From: an uncultured Nitrospirales bacterium
Lineage (GTDB): Bacteria; Nitrospirota; Nitrospiria; Nitrospirales; UBA8639
DNA: 64,000 bases
Reading direction: 5' to 3'
NCBI GenBank assembly: GCA_951812745.1
Contig: OX638327.1
Span: 2,133,501-2,197,500, forward strand
Both the position numbers and the translations under genes were made by a program. The notes beneath the pieces were generated by a model. It saw only the letters and a list, made by a program, of their open reading frames with translations, was not told where the DNA came from and did not search any database. Position 1 is the first letter of the stretch, and the number at the start of each line of letters is the position of its first letter. Of this stretch, positions 37,481 through 46,267 are shown one piece after another.

Positions 37481-38571
37481 AACAGTCTCCCCTGCACACC
37501 ACCCACCAACGACTGGGTGCCCACTTCGCTCCTGCCGGAGAGTGGGAGATGCCGATCCATTATGGTGACCCCGTTGCCGAACATCACGCGGTCAGAAATG
37601 GCGTGGGGATTGCCGATGTCTCGCATCGCGGAACACTGCACGTCACGGGAGACGATCGCGTCACCTGGCTTCAAAGCATTATCAGTAACGATATCTTGCC
37701 GCTCCGGCCTGGAGACTGGTTGTATTCGAGTTTCATGTCGAATAAAGGCAAGATCCTGAGCTACTTTCGGGTCTATCGGCTCGAGGACTATCTGCTCGTG
37801 GAAGACGTGGGCGAAGCAGGAGCCGTCACCTACGAAACCTTTCGCAAGTTTCTTCTCTACGGCACCAAAGCCAAAATGAAGAACTGTGCAGATACCTGGG
37901 GCATTATTCTGGTCAGCGGTCCCAAGGCCCCGCACCTGATCCGGCAAGCGTTGGGGGCCAACGTCACCGACTTGCAACCGGGATCCTTTCTGACCCACGA
38001 CCTGAATGGGCAGACAGCCCTGATTGCCACCACCCAGGAAACCGGTGAACGCGACGTTGAAATTCTAATGCCGAATGATGCCATGGACCAGGCCTGGAGC
38101 CGGTTGTGGGAAGCCGGAGAAGCCGTCGCCCTGCGAGCGATCGGCACGGCAGCTCGAGAATCCCTGCGTATCGAGGCGGGCCTCCCCACACTGGGACCGG
38201 ATTTGAATGACCGGATCGTGCCGCCCGAAGCCAACCTCGAAGGGAAAGCCTTCAGCCTGAGTAAGGGGTGCTATCCCGGACAAGAAGTCGTCGCGCGCAT
38301 GGACACGTACGGGACCGTCAAGCGGCGACTGGTGGGCCTGGTAATCGATTCACCAGAGAACACGGTTCCGCCTCCCGATGCCAAAGTGTTCAGCGAGGAT
38401 CGAGAGGTCGGATGGGTCAGCAGTGCGATTCACTCCCCGACCCTGAACAAAACCCTTGCCTTGGCGTTTCCGTTGCGGGACTTCACCGCCCCGGGCACCG
38501 CCCTCGACGTGGACGTCAACGGACAACGCCTTCCCTGCGTCGTGCAGGCCCTTCCGTTTTATCACGCGTAG
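37477..38571 (+). CDS. ygfZ: YgfZ/GcvT-domain folate-binding protein
   Basis: It has 364 residues. A GcvT-like tetrahydrofolate-binding fold contains the signature KGCYPGQEVVARMDTYGTVKRRLVGL (about 265-290), where KGCYxGQE is the YgfZ mark. YgfZ/IBA57 helps assembly or repair of [4Fe-4S] enzymes such as radical SAM proteins. ThiC, 2 kb upstream, is such an enzyme. The gene is translationally coupled to the degenerate receiver gene, an unexpected partnership. Confidence 0.93.
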   Translation: MKQSPLHTTHQRLGAHFAPAGEWEMPIHYGDPVAEHHAVRNGVGIADVSHRGTLHVTGDDRVTWLQSIISNDILPLRPGDWLYSSFMSNKGKILSYFRVYRLEDYLLVEDVGEAGAVTYETFRKFLLYGTKAKMKNCADTWGIILVSGPKAPHLIRQALGANVTDLQPGSFLTHDLNGQTALIATTQETGERDVEILMPNDAMDQAWSRLWEAGEAVALRAIGTAARESLRIEAGLPTLGPDLNDRIVPPEANLEGKAFSLSKGCYPGQEVVARMDTYGTVKRRLVGLVIDSPENTVPPPDAKVFSEDREVGWVSSAIHSPTLNKTLALAFPLRDFTAPGTALDVDVNGQRLPCVVQALPFYHA

Positions 38572-38593
38572 GGGCAGACCTGCGTGTCTGCCC
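38571..38593. repeat. Short inverted repeat overlapping the ygfZ stop
   Basis: GGGGCAGAC...GTCTGCCC starts on the last base of the ygfZ TAG. It is the same repeat as at 5509-5531, here perhaps doubling as a 3' hairpin. Confidence 0.5.
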
Positions 38594-38653
38594 ATGTTCG
38601 TCACATCGGGTTTAGCATTCCTGGCTTGATCTAACATCACTGGCAAGTTGTAA

Positions 38654-39073
38654 GAGCAGCATGCCAGCAACTACCTGTCACGACTGCCGGGGCCAAGTAT
38701 CAAACTCGACCTGAGCGCATTCGGTCGCGTCGTTCAACATCCCGGAATCAATCTCGAAGTCGATAACTTCGAGGAAAGATGGAATGCATTTTTTCACGCA
38801 TTCCAGGATCGGACAAAGACGTCGGCTTTGATTCTTTCCTGTAGCGCCGCCTATCGCGCCGACGGAACGGTGCGCGGATTCGAAAATCGTGCGAACCACT
38901 TGAAGCAATTGTTGAAGACGTTTCTCGACGGCATCGGCCTGGAAACGGAAGGCTTGGCCGAATGAGTAGAGGAACACATCCCCTTCCAACTCTCGGACAG
39001 GGCCAGCCTGGAGTTTCTGGACAGGTTAGGTCCTTCCGTTCGCATCCGCCGGAATCACGTGCCCCCGCAGTAG
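38654..39073 (+). pseudogene. Decayed ORF with an internal TGA
   Basis: The frame after a TAA at 38651 reads as a well-patterned protein (LDLSAFGRVVQHPGINLEV, then FENRANHLKQLLKTFLDGIG) until TGA at 38963-38965. It then continues sensibly in the same frame (VEEHIPFQLSDRASLEFLDRLG) to TAG at 39071. No ATG, GTG or TTG with a ribosome site opens it, so the 5' end is also missing. The product is not recognised. With the next fragment it forms a lower-GC remnant between ygfZ and the efflux operon. Confidence 0.5.
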
Positions 39074-39117
39074 AAGCAAACCTGAACTCGCTAAGAACAG
39101 AGAAGATTCTGGACAAA

Positions 39118-39534
39118 TTGAGAAAAGACAGTAAATTTCAAAGTTCAAGGTCTATAGCAGCAGTGCAGACATTCTCCTGCACCGATTCACGGTTCTTCTT
39201 TCCTGCAGAACCACCAGAATTTCCTTCGGACGAGGTTCAATTGCGATTGCAAGTGCAACATCGACTACAGCGGCTATTTGTAGTCGTCGGGTTACAAAAA
39301 ATAACCCTTCCTGATGAAGCACAAGCGACAACACACCCCTCCGACCGCGGCAGAATCACCGGTCCAGTCAAGTTCATCAATCAACTGCTCGCTACTTGGC
39401 ATTTGGAACCGGAAAAAGCTTGTGTCCTGCTGGGATTCGAGCATTCTCGGTTGACTGAAACGAGAATGAAGTTCTTCGGGTTTACTTCTGAGGCATCTCT
39501 ACACTCCCAGTTCAAACGGACATTTGAAATATAA
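39118..39534 (+). CDS. Possible remnant of a toxin-antitoxin-like or hypothetical gene
   Basis: The frame is open from 38962, but the first 50 codons read poorly and overlap the neighbouring fragment. A TTG at 39118 is one possible start. The useful part is the C-terminal 60 residues (GPVKFINQLLATWHLEPEKACVLLGFEHS), which is reminiscent of the MbcA/ParS/Xre-antitoxin toxin-binding domain in its alternation of helices and the LLG turn. This is a weak match by eye. Base composition is clearly more AT-rich than the neighbours, pointing to transfer and decay. Confidence 0.4.
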   Translation: MRKDSKFQSSRSIAAVQTFSCTDSRFFFPAEPPEFPSDEVQLRLQVQHRLQRLFVVVGLQKITLPDEAQATTHPSDRGRITGPVKFINQLLATWHLEPEKACVLLGFEHSRLTETRMKFFGFTSEASLHSQFKRTFEI

Positions 39535-39561
39535 ATTAGAATTAGGTAAGCTTAAACCGTT

Positions 39562-40215
39562 ATGAGAAAAAGTACTCGATCAAAACTCATTGAAGCGGCG
39601 TTGGAGGTCTTTGGCGAGCGGGGCTATCACCATGCCACGATTCAACAGATTGTCCGGCGTGCAGGCACCAACGTGGCGGCCATTAATTACCATTTTGGGG
39701 ACAAAGCCCAATTCTACGGCGAAGTGGTCTCCCATGCCCTGAACCTGGATCGGGATGCGGAACGTATAGATTTGGGGGACGAGCCTCCGGAAGAGCAACT
39801 TCGAACATTTGTGTTCTGGTTCGTCCACAACATCGTGGGCATGCACAAACCATCCTCATCTCTGGAGAAAATCCACATCCAGGAAATGGTGAATCCCAGT
39901 CCGATATTGGATACGCTCGTGGAAACGTTCATTCGCCCGAATCACCTGAAGCTCCGCGCCATTGTGGCGGCACTACTCCCGGATGACGCGACCGAGCAGG
40001 ATATTCGTCATCATTGCTTTAGCGTGATCGGGCAGTGTTTGCACTACAAATTCGCGCGGCCGGTCATGGATCGCCTGTATGCCGATATCGAGTTCACCGA
40101 GGAGTACGTCAATGTCCTGGCCGAGCACATTACGGATGTCAGTCTCGCCGGCATGCGTGCCGTACCTCGTCAACGGGCCATGCCGGCGCATAGCGGGAAA
40201 GAACGTCGATCATGA
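39562..40215 (+). CDS. TetR-family transcriptional regulator (CerR/DUF1956 type)
   Basis: It has 217 residues. An N-terminal TetR HTH (RSKLIEAALEVFGERGYHHATIQQIVRRAGTNVAAINYHFGDKAQFY) is followed by a long C-terminal domain of the DUF1956/CecR kind (LEKIHIQEMVNPSPILDTLVETFIRPNH). It overlaps the outer-membrane factor gene by 4 nt and is the first gene of an efflux operon. It therefore most likely represses its own operon and is released by a pump substrate. Confidence 0.93.
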   Translation: MRKSTRSKLIEAALEVFGERGYHHATIQQIVRRAGTNVAAINYHFGDKAQFYGEVVSHALNLDRDAERIDLGDEPPEEQLRTFVFWFVHNIVGMHKPSSSLEKIHIQEMVNPSPILDTLVETFIRPNHLKLRAIVAALLPDDATEQDIRHHCFSVIGQCLHYKFARPVMDRLYADIEFTEEYVNVLAEHITDVSLAGMRAVPRQRAMPAHSGKERRS

Positions 40216-41675
40216 TGATCCGGGTTCTCGTGATCAGCCTCTGGACCTTCGCGTTGGGCGGATGCGCGCTGGGGCCGGATTATGAGCGGCCGCCGGTCGC
40301 GCAACCCGACGGCTTTCGGATGCAGCCGGGTGCGGCCCTCGAAGAGGTCTCCTTGGCCGACCTGGGCTGGTGGGAACTTTTTCAGGATGAGAACCTTCAG
40401 GCCATCATCCGCAAGGCGCTGGTGGAGAATAAGGATTTGCAAATTGCGGTAGCCCGGGTACGGGAAGCACGGGCCCTTCTCGCGGCCACCGGCGCCGACC
40501 AATTCCCGAGGATTGACGGCAAGGGTAGTCTCCAACGGAATCAAGTGTCGCAGGCGGTGGTTCGACAGTTCGGTTTTCCCGGTGGAGGCCCCGCCCGTCA
40601 GATTCCTGCCACGACTCAATTCAGGGCCACGGCGGATTTGTCCTTTGAACTCGACCTGTGGGGAAGACTGCGTCGAGCCACGGAAGCGGCGCAAGCCGAC
40701 CTGCTTGCCCGGGAATCGGCGCGCCGGACGGTGGTCCTGACGCTGGTCAGCGATCTGGCCAAGGCGTATTTCGAGCTTCAGGATTTGGATACCGAACTGG
40801 AGCTTGCCAAGCGCACGCTCAAGACCCGACAGGAGTCCCTCGATCTGATCCGGTTGCGAAAACTCGTGGGGCAGAGGTCCACGCTGGAAATTCGTCGCGC
40901 GGAACAGGAGGTGGCCCGGGCCCAGGCCGTGATCCCCGACCTCGAACGGCGGATCGGACAAAAGGAACACCAACTCAGCCTCCTCATGGGACGGAACCCG
41001 GCCCGCATCCTTCGTGGAGCTTCGTTGCGCAACAACCCGTTGCCTCCCGAGGTGCCGGCGGGGTTGCCGTCGGCGTTACTCGAGCGGCGTCCGGATATTG
41101 TGGAAGCCGAACAACGGTTGGTCGCGGCCAATGCCAAAATCGGCGTGGCCAAGGCGGCGTTTTTCCCGCAGATCAGTCTGACGGGAAATTTCGGCGCGCA
41201 GAGCCTGCAATTTTCCGATCTGTTTGTCGGCCCTTCACGGGTCTGGATGTTCGGCCCCACGCTGACCGTGCCGCTGTTCGACACGGGGCGCAATCTCGCC
41301 AACCTGGAAGTGACTCGAGCCCAACAGGAACAGGCGCGGCTGTCCTATGAAAAAACCATTCAACAGGCCTTCCGGGAAGTGGAAGACGCCCTCCTTGCCC
41401 ATCAAAAAATTCGAGAGGTCCGGACGGAACGGGAGCGACTGGTCGATCTCTCTCGTGAAGCCCTGGAGTTGGCCCAACTCGAATACCTGAATGGGAAAGC
41501 CTCATACCTGGAGGTTCTGGCGGCGCAGCGCGACGTGTTGAACACCGAAATGGCTCTGGCTCAAACGCAACGCACTCATCTCCTCACCGTCGTGCAATTG
41601 TATAAATCCCTGGGGGGAGGATGGGTTCCCGAACCCGTGTCCGAGGACCTCGCCATGCGGGAGGATTCGAAGTGA
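40212..41675 (+). CDS. Efflux outer-membrane factor (NodT/OprM type)
   Basis: It has 487 residues. A lipoprotein signal peptide carries lipobox LGGCALGPDYERPP. Two OEP repeats follow (about 60-260 and 270-470) with long amphipathic helices of the TolC tunnel and strand segments (RATADLSFELDLWGRLRRATEAAQADLLA; GPTLTVPLFDTGRNLANLEV). It forms the outer-membrane channel of the tripartite pump encoded with the two following genes. Confidence 0.95.
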   Translation: MMIRVLVISLWTFALGGCALGPDYERPPVAQPDGFRMQPGAALEEVSLADLGWWELFQDENLQAIIRKALVENKDLQIAVARVREARALLAATGADQFPRIDGKGSLQRNQVSQAVVRQFGFPGGGPARQIPATTQFRATADLSFELDLWGRLRRATEAAQADLLARESARRTVVLTLVSDLAKAYFELQDLDTELELAKRTLKTRQESLDLIRLRKLVGQRSTLEIRRAEQEVARAQAVIPDLERRIGQKEHQLSLLMGRNPARILRGASLRNNPLPPEVPAGLPSALLERRPDIVEAEQRLVAANAKIGVAKAAFFPQISLTGNFGAQSLQFSDLFVGPSRVWMFGPTLTVPLFDTGRNLANLEVTRAQQEQARLSYEKTIQQAFREVEDALLAHQKIREVRTERERLVDLSREALELAQLEYLNGKASYLEVLAAQRDVLNTEMALAQTQRTHLLTVVQLYKSLGGGWVPEPVSEDLAMREDSK

Positions 41676-42934
41676 CGGCCGCTTCCGGCAAACAATCGAA
41701 GATTCTGAAGGTGGTCCTGCCCCTTCTCATCATCGGGCTGGCCCTCCTGGCGGCGCAAGGGTTGATGCTTGTTGGTCCGACCGTGCCCAAAACCCCGAGA
41801 AGCGTCAAACCGACCTTTGTCGAAGTCCTGACCGCGCGGGCCAGGGACGAGCAGGCCGTGATCGTCGCGTACGGGACCGTGCAGGATCATCAGCGGTTGA
41901 TCGTGAAACCGGAAATCAGCGGCCGGGTGGTGAAACTCAATCCCCGTTTGGTGATCGGGGAAACCCTGAACAAAGATGCCGCCCTGTTGCAGATCGATCC
42001 GCGCGATTATCGGGTCGCGGTGGATGAGCAACGCGCCGCCTTGGCGAAAGCGGAATTCGATCTGAAAGTGGAGTTGGGGAATCAGGCCGTGGCCAAGCGC
42101 GAATGGAGCCTGTTGAACCCGTCCGCCGGCGAAGTCAATACGTTGAGTCGACAACTGGCCCTTCGCCACCCGCACCTCAAGGAAAAACGCATTGCGCTGA
42201 CCGCGGCGAGGAGCCGGTTGCGCAAGGCGCAGTTGGACTTGCGGCGAACGGTGTTGCGAGCTCCCTTTAATGCGTTGGTGCTCGATGAATCCGTCGAGAT
42301 CGGTCTACTCATCAATACGCGAAGTACCGTGGCAACGCTGGTCGGGACGGACGAGTTTCGGGTGCAGGTGAGCGTGCCCATCCGGCAGTTGGAGTGGATT
42401 GCCTTTCCCGGCGCCGGTCACCCGCAAGGGTCGTCCGTCCGGGTGATCCGCGAACGGGGCAACGGCGAACCGGTGGTGCGGCAGGGCACGGTCGTCGAGT
42501 TACTGGGCGACGTGACGCAGAACGGCCGGATGGCGCAGGTCCTGGTCTCGATTACCGATCCCCTGGAATTGGCCCAGCCCGCGCAGGCTCGCCAGCCCCT
42601 CCTCTTGGGCGAATACGTCCGCGTGGAAATCGAAGGCCCCGAGTTGCGCGACGTGATTGTCGTGCCTCGGAATGCAATCCGGGAAGGGACGCGCGTCTGG
42701 GTCAAGAATGCCGGGAATGAGTTGGCCGTTCGACCGGTGGAAATCGTCCTGTCTCGAAAGGACACGGTCCTCATCAATCAAGGGATCCGGGACGGAGAAG
42801 CGGTCATCACGAGCCAATTGCCTGCGGCAATCCCGGGGCTGCCCTTGCAGACGATTGAGGAATCACCGTCTCCTGCGGGATCTTCTCCCAAATCCGGTGC
42901 TCCAGGCGGTGCGTCGACGGTATCCACCGAGTAA
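41672..42934 (+). CDS. RND efflux periplasmic adaptor (MFP)
   Basis: It has 420 residues from the GTG at 41672, which overlaps the previous stop and has GGGAGG 7 nt upstream; the ATG at 41621 is less likely. An N-terminal membrane anchor (VVLPLLIIGLALLAAQGLMLV) is followed by the lipoyl half-motifs (AYGTVQDHQRLIVKPEISGRV and LRRTVLRAPFNALV), an alpha-hairpin and a beta-barrel domain. It links the inner-membrane pump to the outer-membrane channel. Confidence 0.94.
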   Translation: MTAASGKQSKILKVVLPLLIIGLALLAAQGLMLVGPTVPKTPRSVKPTFVEVLTARARDEQAVIVAYGTVQDHQRLIVKPEISGRVVKLNPRLVIGETLNKDAALLQIDPRDYRVAVDEQRAALAKAEFDLKVELGNQAVAKREWSLLNPSAGEVNTLSRQLALRHPHLKEKRIALTAARSRLRKAQLDLRRTVLRAPFNALVLDESVEIGLLINTRSTVATLVGTDEFRVQVSVPIRQLEWIAFPGAGHPQGSSVRVIRERGNGEPVVRQGTVVELLGDVTQNGRMAQVLVSITDPLELAQPAQARQPLLLGEYVRVEIEGPELRDVIVVPRNAIREGTRVWVKNAGNELAVRPVEIVLSRKDTVLINQGIRDGEAVITSQLPAAIPGLPLQTIEESPSPAGSSPKSGAPGGASTVSTE

Positions 42935-42942
42935 CTCTGCCC

Positions 42943-45900
42943 ATGGCGTCTCCTGACCAATTCTCCCCGCGTTCCGGTCCGATCGCCTGGATGACCCACC
43001 ACACGGTGGCGGCCAACCTCGTCATGCTGATTTTCATTCTCGGTGGGCTGGTCATCTTGACCAACATCAAGCAGGAAGTCTTTCCGGAGTTCAAAGTCGA
43101 TCAGATTCGTGTCTCCGTACCTTATCCCGGGGCCAGCCCGGAAGAAGTGGAGCAGGGGATTATCCTGTCCATTGAAGACGTGGTGCGGGGACTGGATGGG
43201 GTGAAGGAAGTCACCGCCACGGCTACCGAAGGCCGGGCCAAGGTGGAGATCGAGTTGATCGACGGGGCCAATGCCGACAACGTCCTGCAAGACGTCGTGA
43301 ACGAGATTGACGGCATTCAGTCGTTTCCGGAACTGGCGGAGGAACCCATTATCAGTCTGGCGGAAGTCCGCAATCAGGTCGTGACCGTCCTGGTGTACGG
43401 AGACCAGGAAGAGCAAACCCTGCGCGACGTGGCTGAACGCGTGCGGGATGACCTGTTGCAACGGCCGGGGATCACGCTCGTGGAATTGGGTTTGGCCCGT
43501 CCCCGCGAAATTGCCATCGAAGTACCCCAACGGCATCTGCGCGCCTACGACCTGACCCTGAACCGGATTGCCCGGGAGATCGGGGAAGCCGCCATTGAAC
43601 TGCCGGGGGGAGGGGTGAAGACTCCCAGCGGCGAAGTGCTGTTGCGGACCCAGGAGCGGCGTGATTTCGGCCGGGAATACGCGGATATTCCCGTGGCCTC
43701 GACGCCGGATGGGGCCACCATCACCGTAGGCGATATTGCGACGATCAGCGACGGGTTTGAGGATGTGGACCAGGAAGCCTACTTTAATGGTCAACGGGCG
43801 ATCCAGGTCAAGGTGTTCCGGGTCGGCATGGAAACGCCCCAGTCCGTCTCCAAGAGCGTGCACGCGTATTTGGAGGAATTGCGAACGGAATTGCCCGACG
43901 GCATTGGCTTCGCCATGTGGAACGATCGATCGGAGATTTATCAGGATCGGATGAATTTGTTGTTGAAAAATGCATTTCTTGGCTTGACTCTGGTCCTGTT
44001 GCTTCTGGGTTTGTTCCTGGATCTCAAGCTCGCGTTTTGGGTCACGGTGGGCCTGCCCGTGTCCATTATCGGGTCGTTTCTCTTCATTCCGTTCACGGGC
44101 GCCTCCATCAACATGATTTCGCTGTTTGCGTTCATCATCACGCTTGGCATCATTGTGGACGACGCCGTGGTGGCGGGGGAGATCATCTATCAGAAACGTG
44201 AGCAGGGGCTGCCGTTGGTCCAGGCGGCCATTGCCGGGGCCCGGGAGATTGCCGGCCCCATCATGTTTGCCGTGTTGACCAACATCGCCGCGTTCTTACC
44301 CTTGTTTTTCGTGCCCGGCGCTTTGGGTAATTTTTTAAAGCAGGTTCCCTCAGTCGTGGTGGCGGTGTTTGTGGTGTCGCTGATCGAATCCCTGTTCGTG
44401 TTGCCGGCGCATCTGGCCCATACGCGAGAACTGTCGGGGTTTTGGAAAACGCTCGATCGGCCGCGACAGTGGTTCAGCAAGGCCATGCAAACCTTCATCC
44501 GGGAGCGCTATCAACCGTTTCTCCGAAATGCGATCGCCAATCGCTGGTTGACGGTGGCGGTCGGGTTGGCCCTGTTGATCCTGACGGCCGGGATCGTCGC
44601 CGGCGGGCACATCCCCTTTACGTTTCTGCCGGCGATTGATTCTGAAATTATCACGGCCCAGGCCATCCTGCCGTATGGCGCGCCCATGGAACAATCCCGG
44701 AGAGTGTTGCATCGCTTGGCCGATTCCGGAAATGCCGCGATTGCCCAACTCGGGGGCGAGGCCGCGTTACGAGGCATCTATGCCCAAATCGGTGCGGCCT
44801 TGATGCAAAGGGGACCGCGGCAGGCTGATTCGGGTGCCATGGGCAGCCATACCATCGGGGTGCAGGTTTTTTTGAAGCCGGCGGACCAACGGGATTTCAG
44901 CGGAGCGGATTTTGCCAGGGTCTGGCGGGCCTCGATTGGGACGATCCCGGGATTGGAATCCCTGGGGTTTAAAGCAGAAGTGGGTCCGACCGGTGAACTT
45001 CCGATCGATATCCAACTCGCCCATCGTTCCAGGACGATACTGGAAACCGCTGCCCAGGAATTGGCGGAGAGGCTGTCAGGATACGCGGGAGTGACCGATA
45101 TCGACGACGGCGTATCATTGGGCAAACCGCAATTGAACTTTCGCATCAAGCCCGAAGCTCGCAACCTGGGCCTGAATGCGACGGATTTGGCACGGCAGGT
45201 GCGCGGAGCCTTTTATGGCGTGGAAGCGCTGCGTCAACAACGAGGACGCAACGAAGTGAAGGTCATGGTACGGCTGCCCGAATCCGAACGCCGGTCCGCG
45301 TTTACGATCGAACAATTGATCCTGCTCACCGGGCAAGGAGGAGAAATTCCCCTGGCCGAGGCCGCGGAGATTGAAGTGGGACGCGCCTATACGGAAATCA
45401 AGCGACGCGAAGGGCGTCGCATCGCGGCGGTGACGGCCGACATCGATGATCAGATCGCCAATGCCAATAGCGTCATGGCGGAAGTGACCGCCAATGAGTT
45501 GGAAGCGTTGAAGAAAAAATATCCGGGACTCACGTATTCCGTGGAAGGCCAGCAGGCGGAGCAACAGGAATCGCTGTCTGCCTTGGGCACCGGGTTTGCC
45601 TTGGCGATGTTATTGATTTATGCATTACTGGCGATTCCCTTCAGGAGTTACGTGCAACCGCTGATCGTGATGCTGGCGATTCCCTTCAGCTTCATCGGCG
45701 CGGTGGGCGGGCACCTGCTCTTGGGGTATGGGCTGAGTTTGATCAGTCTGTTCGGCATCGTGGCCCTGGCCGGTGTGGTGGTCAATGATTCACTGGTCCT
45801 GATCGCCGCCACGAATCGGATTCGCGACGAACAACAGGGATCCCTCCATGAGGCCGTGATTCAAGGGGCGATAAACCGGTTTCGTCCCATTGTCCTGACG

Positions 45901-46134
45901 TCGCTGACCACGTTCTTCGGGTTGGCCCCGATGATTTTTGAGACGGCGCTGCAGGCCCGGTTTCTCATCCCCATGGCCGTCTCGCTGGGCTTCGGCATCC
46001 TGTTCGGGACGGTGATTATTCTCATCATTGTGCCATGTGTCTATCTCATGGTGGAAACCCTGTTACGCAGGGACCGCTCGACTCTGGTCGACTCGGTGAC
46101 TCCCCCGGAACATTCGGAAACAGGATTGGTTTAA
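42943..46134 (+). CDS. RND multidrug efflux permease
   Basis: It has 1063 residues, the AcrB/MdtF size. Twelve transmembrane helices and two large periplasmic loops are seen. The proton-relay Asp pair lies in TM4 (FIITLGIIVDDAVVAGEII), and the repeat-related segment in TM10-11 is GIVALAGVVVNDSLVLIAATNRIRDE. Porter motifs include VSVPYPGASPEEVEQGI and LVELGLARPREIAIEV. The divergent periplasmic sequences fit the HAE1-like branch found in environmental bacteria. The substrate is unknown; proton-driven export through the operon's outer-membrane channel is expected. Confidence 0.96.
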   Translation: MASPDQFSPRSGPIAWMTHHTVAANLVMLIFILGGLVILTNIKQEVFPEFKVDQIRVSVPYPGASPEEVEQGIILSIEDVVRGLDGVKEVTATATEGRAKVEIELIDGANADNVLQDVVNEIDGIQSFPELAEEPIISLAEVRNQVVTVLVYGDQEEQTLRDVAERVRDDLLQRPGITLVELGLARPREIAIEVPQRHLRAYDLTLNRIAREIGEAAIELPGGGVKTPSGEVLLRTQERRDFGREYADIPVASTPDGATITVGDIATISDGFEDVDQEAYFNGQRAIQVKVFRVGMETPQSVSKSVHAYLEELRTELPDGIGFAMWNDRSEIYQDRMNLLLKNAFLGLTLVLLLLGLFLDLKLAFWVTVGLPVSIIGSFLFIPFTGASINMISLFAFIITLGIIVDDAVVAGEIIYQKREQGLPLVQAAIAGAREIAGPIMFAVLTNIAAFLPLFFVPGALGNFLKQVPSVVVAVFVVSLIESLFVLPAHLAHTRELSGFWKTLDRPRQWFSKAMQTFIRERYQPFLRNAIANRWLTVAVGLALLILTAGIVAGGHIPFTFLPAIDSEIITAQAILPYGAPMEQSRRVLHRLADSGNAAIAQLGGEAALRGIYAQIGAALMQRGPRQADSGAMGSHTIGVQVFLKPADQRDFSGADFARVWRASIGTIPGLESLGFKAEVGPTGELPIDIQLAHRSRTILETAAQELAERLSGYAGVTDIDDGVSLGKPQLNFRIKPEARNLGLNATDLARQVRGAFYGVEALRQQRGRNEVKVMVRLPESERRSAFTIEQLILLTGQGGEIPLAEAAEIEVGRAYTEIKRREGRRIAAVTADIDDQIANANSVMAEVTANELEALKKKYPGLTYSVEGQQAEQQESLSALGTGFALAMLLIYALLAIPFRSYVQPLIVMLAIPFSFIGAVGGHLLLGYGLSLISLFGIVALAGVVVNDSLVLIAATNRIRDEQQGSLHEAVIQGAINRFRPIVLTSLTTFFGLAPMIFETALQARFLIPMAVSLGFGILFGTVIILIIVPCVYLMVETLLRRDRSTLVDSVTPPEHSETGLV

Positions 46135-46201
46135 CGCGTCGCCGTTGCGTCCAGCCCCGCTGCAATGGTTCCGGGCGACCGGAATGCCGTGATGAGAGGG
46201 G

Positions 46202-46260
46202 GGCGCCTCCCCCGAGGAGTGAGGGGAGGCGCCTGCTGACAGGAAGAGCCGTCCGGCTCT
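46202..46260. terminator. Bidirectional hairpins between convergent genes
   Basis: A perfect 11-bp stem, GGCGCCTCCCC (46202-46212) with GGGGAGGCGCC (46223-46233), is followed by a second small hairpin AGAGCCG-TC-CGGCTCT (about 46245-46260). They sit between the convergent RND permease and TonB-receptor genes and are the likely stop for both, although no T-run is present. Confidence 0.6.
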
Positions 46261-46267
46261 CGTCAGG

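Noticed and set aside
38963..38965. TGA as a selenocysteine codon
   Set aside because: No recognisable downstream SECIS hairpin and no proper gene start; decay is more likely.
42778..43863. 361-codon open frame antisense to the RND permease
   Set aside because: A shadow of a strongly supported gene with His/Gln-rich translation and no ribosome site.
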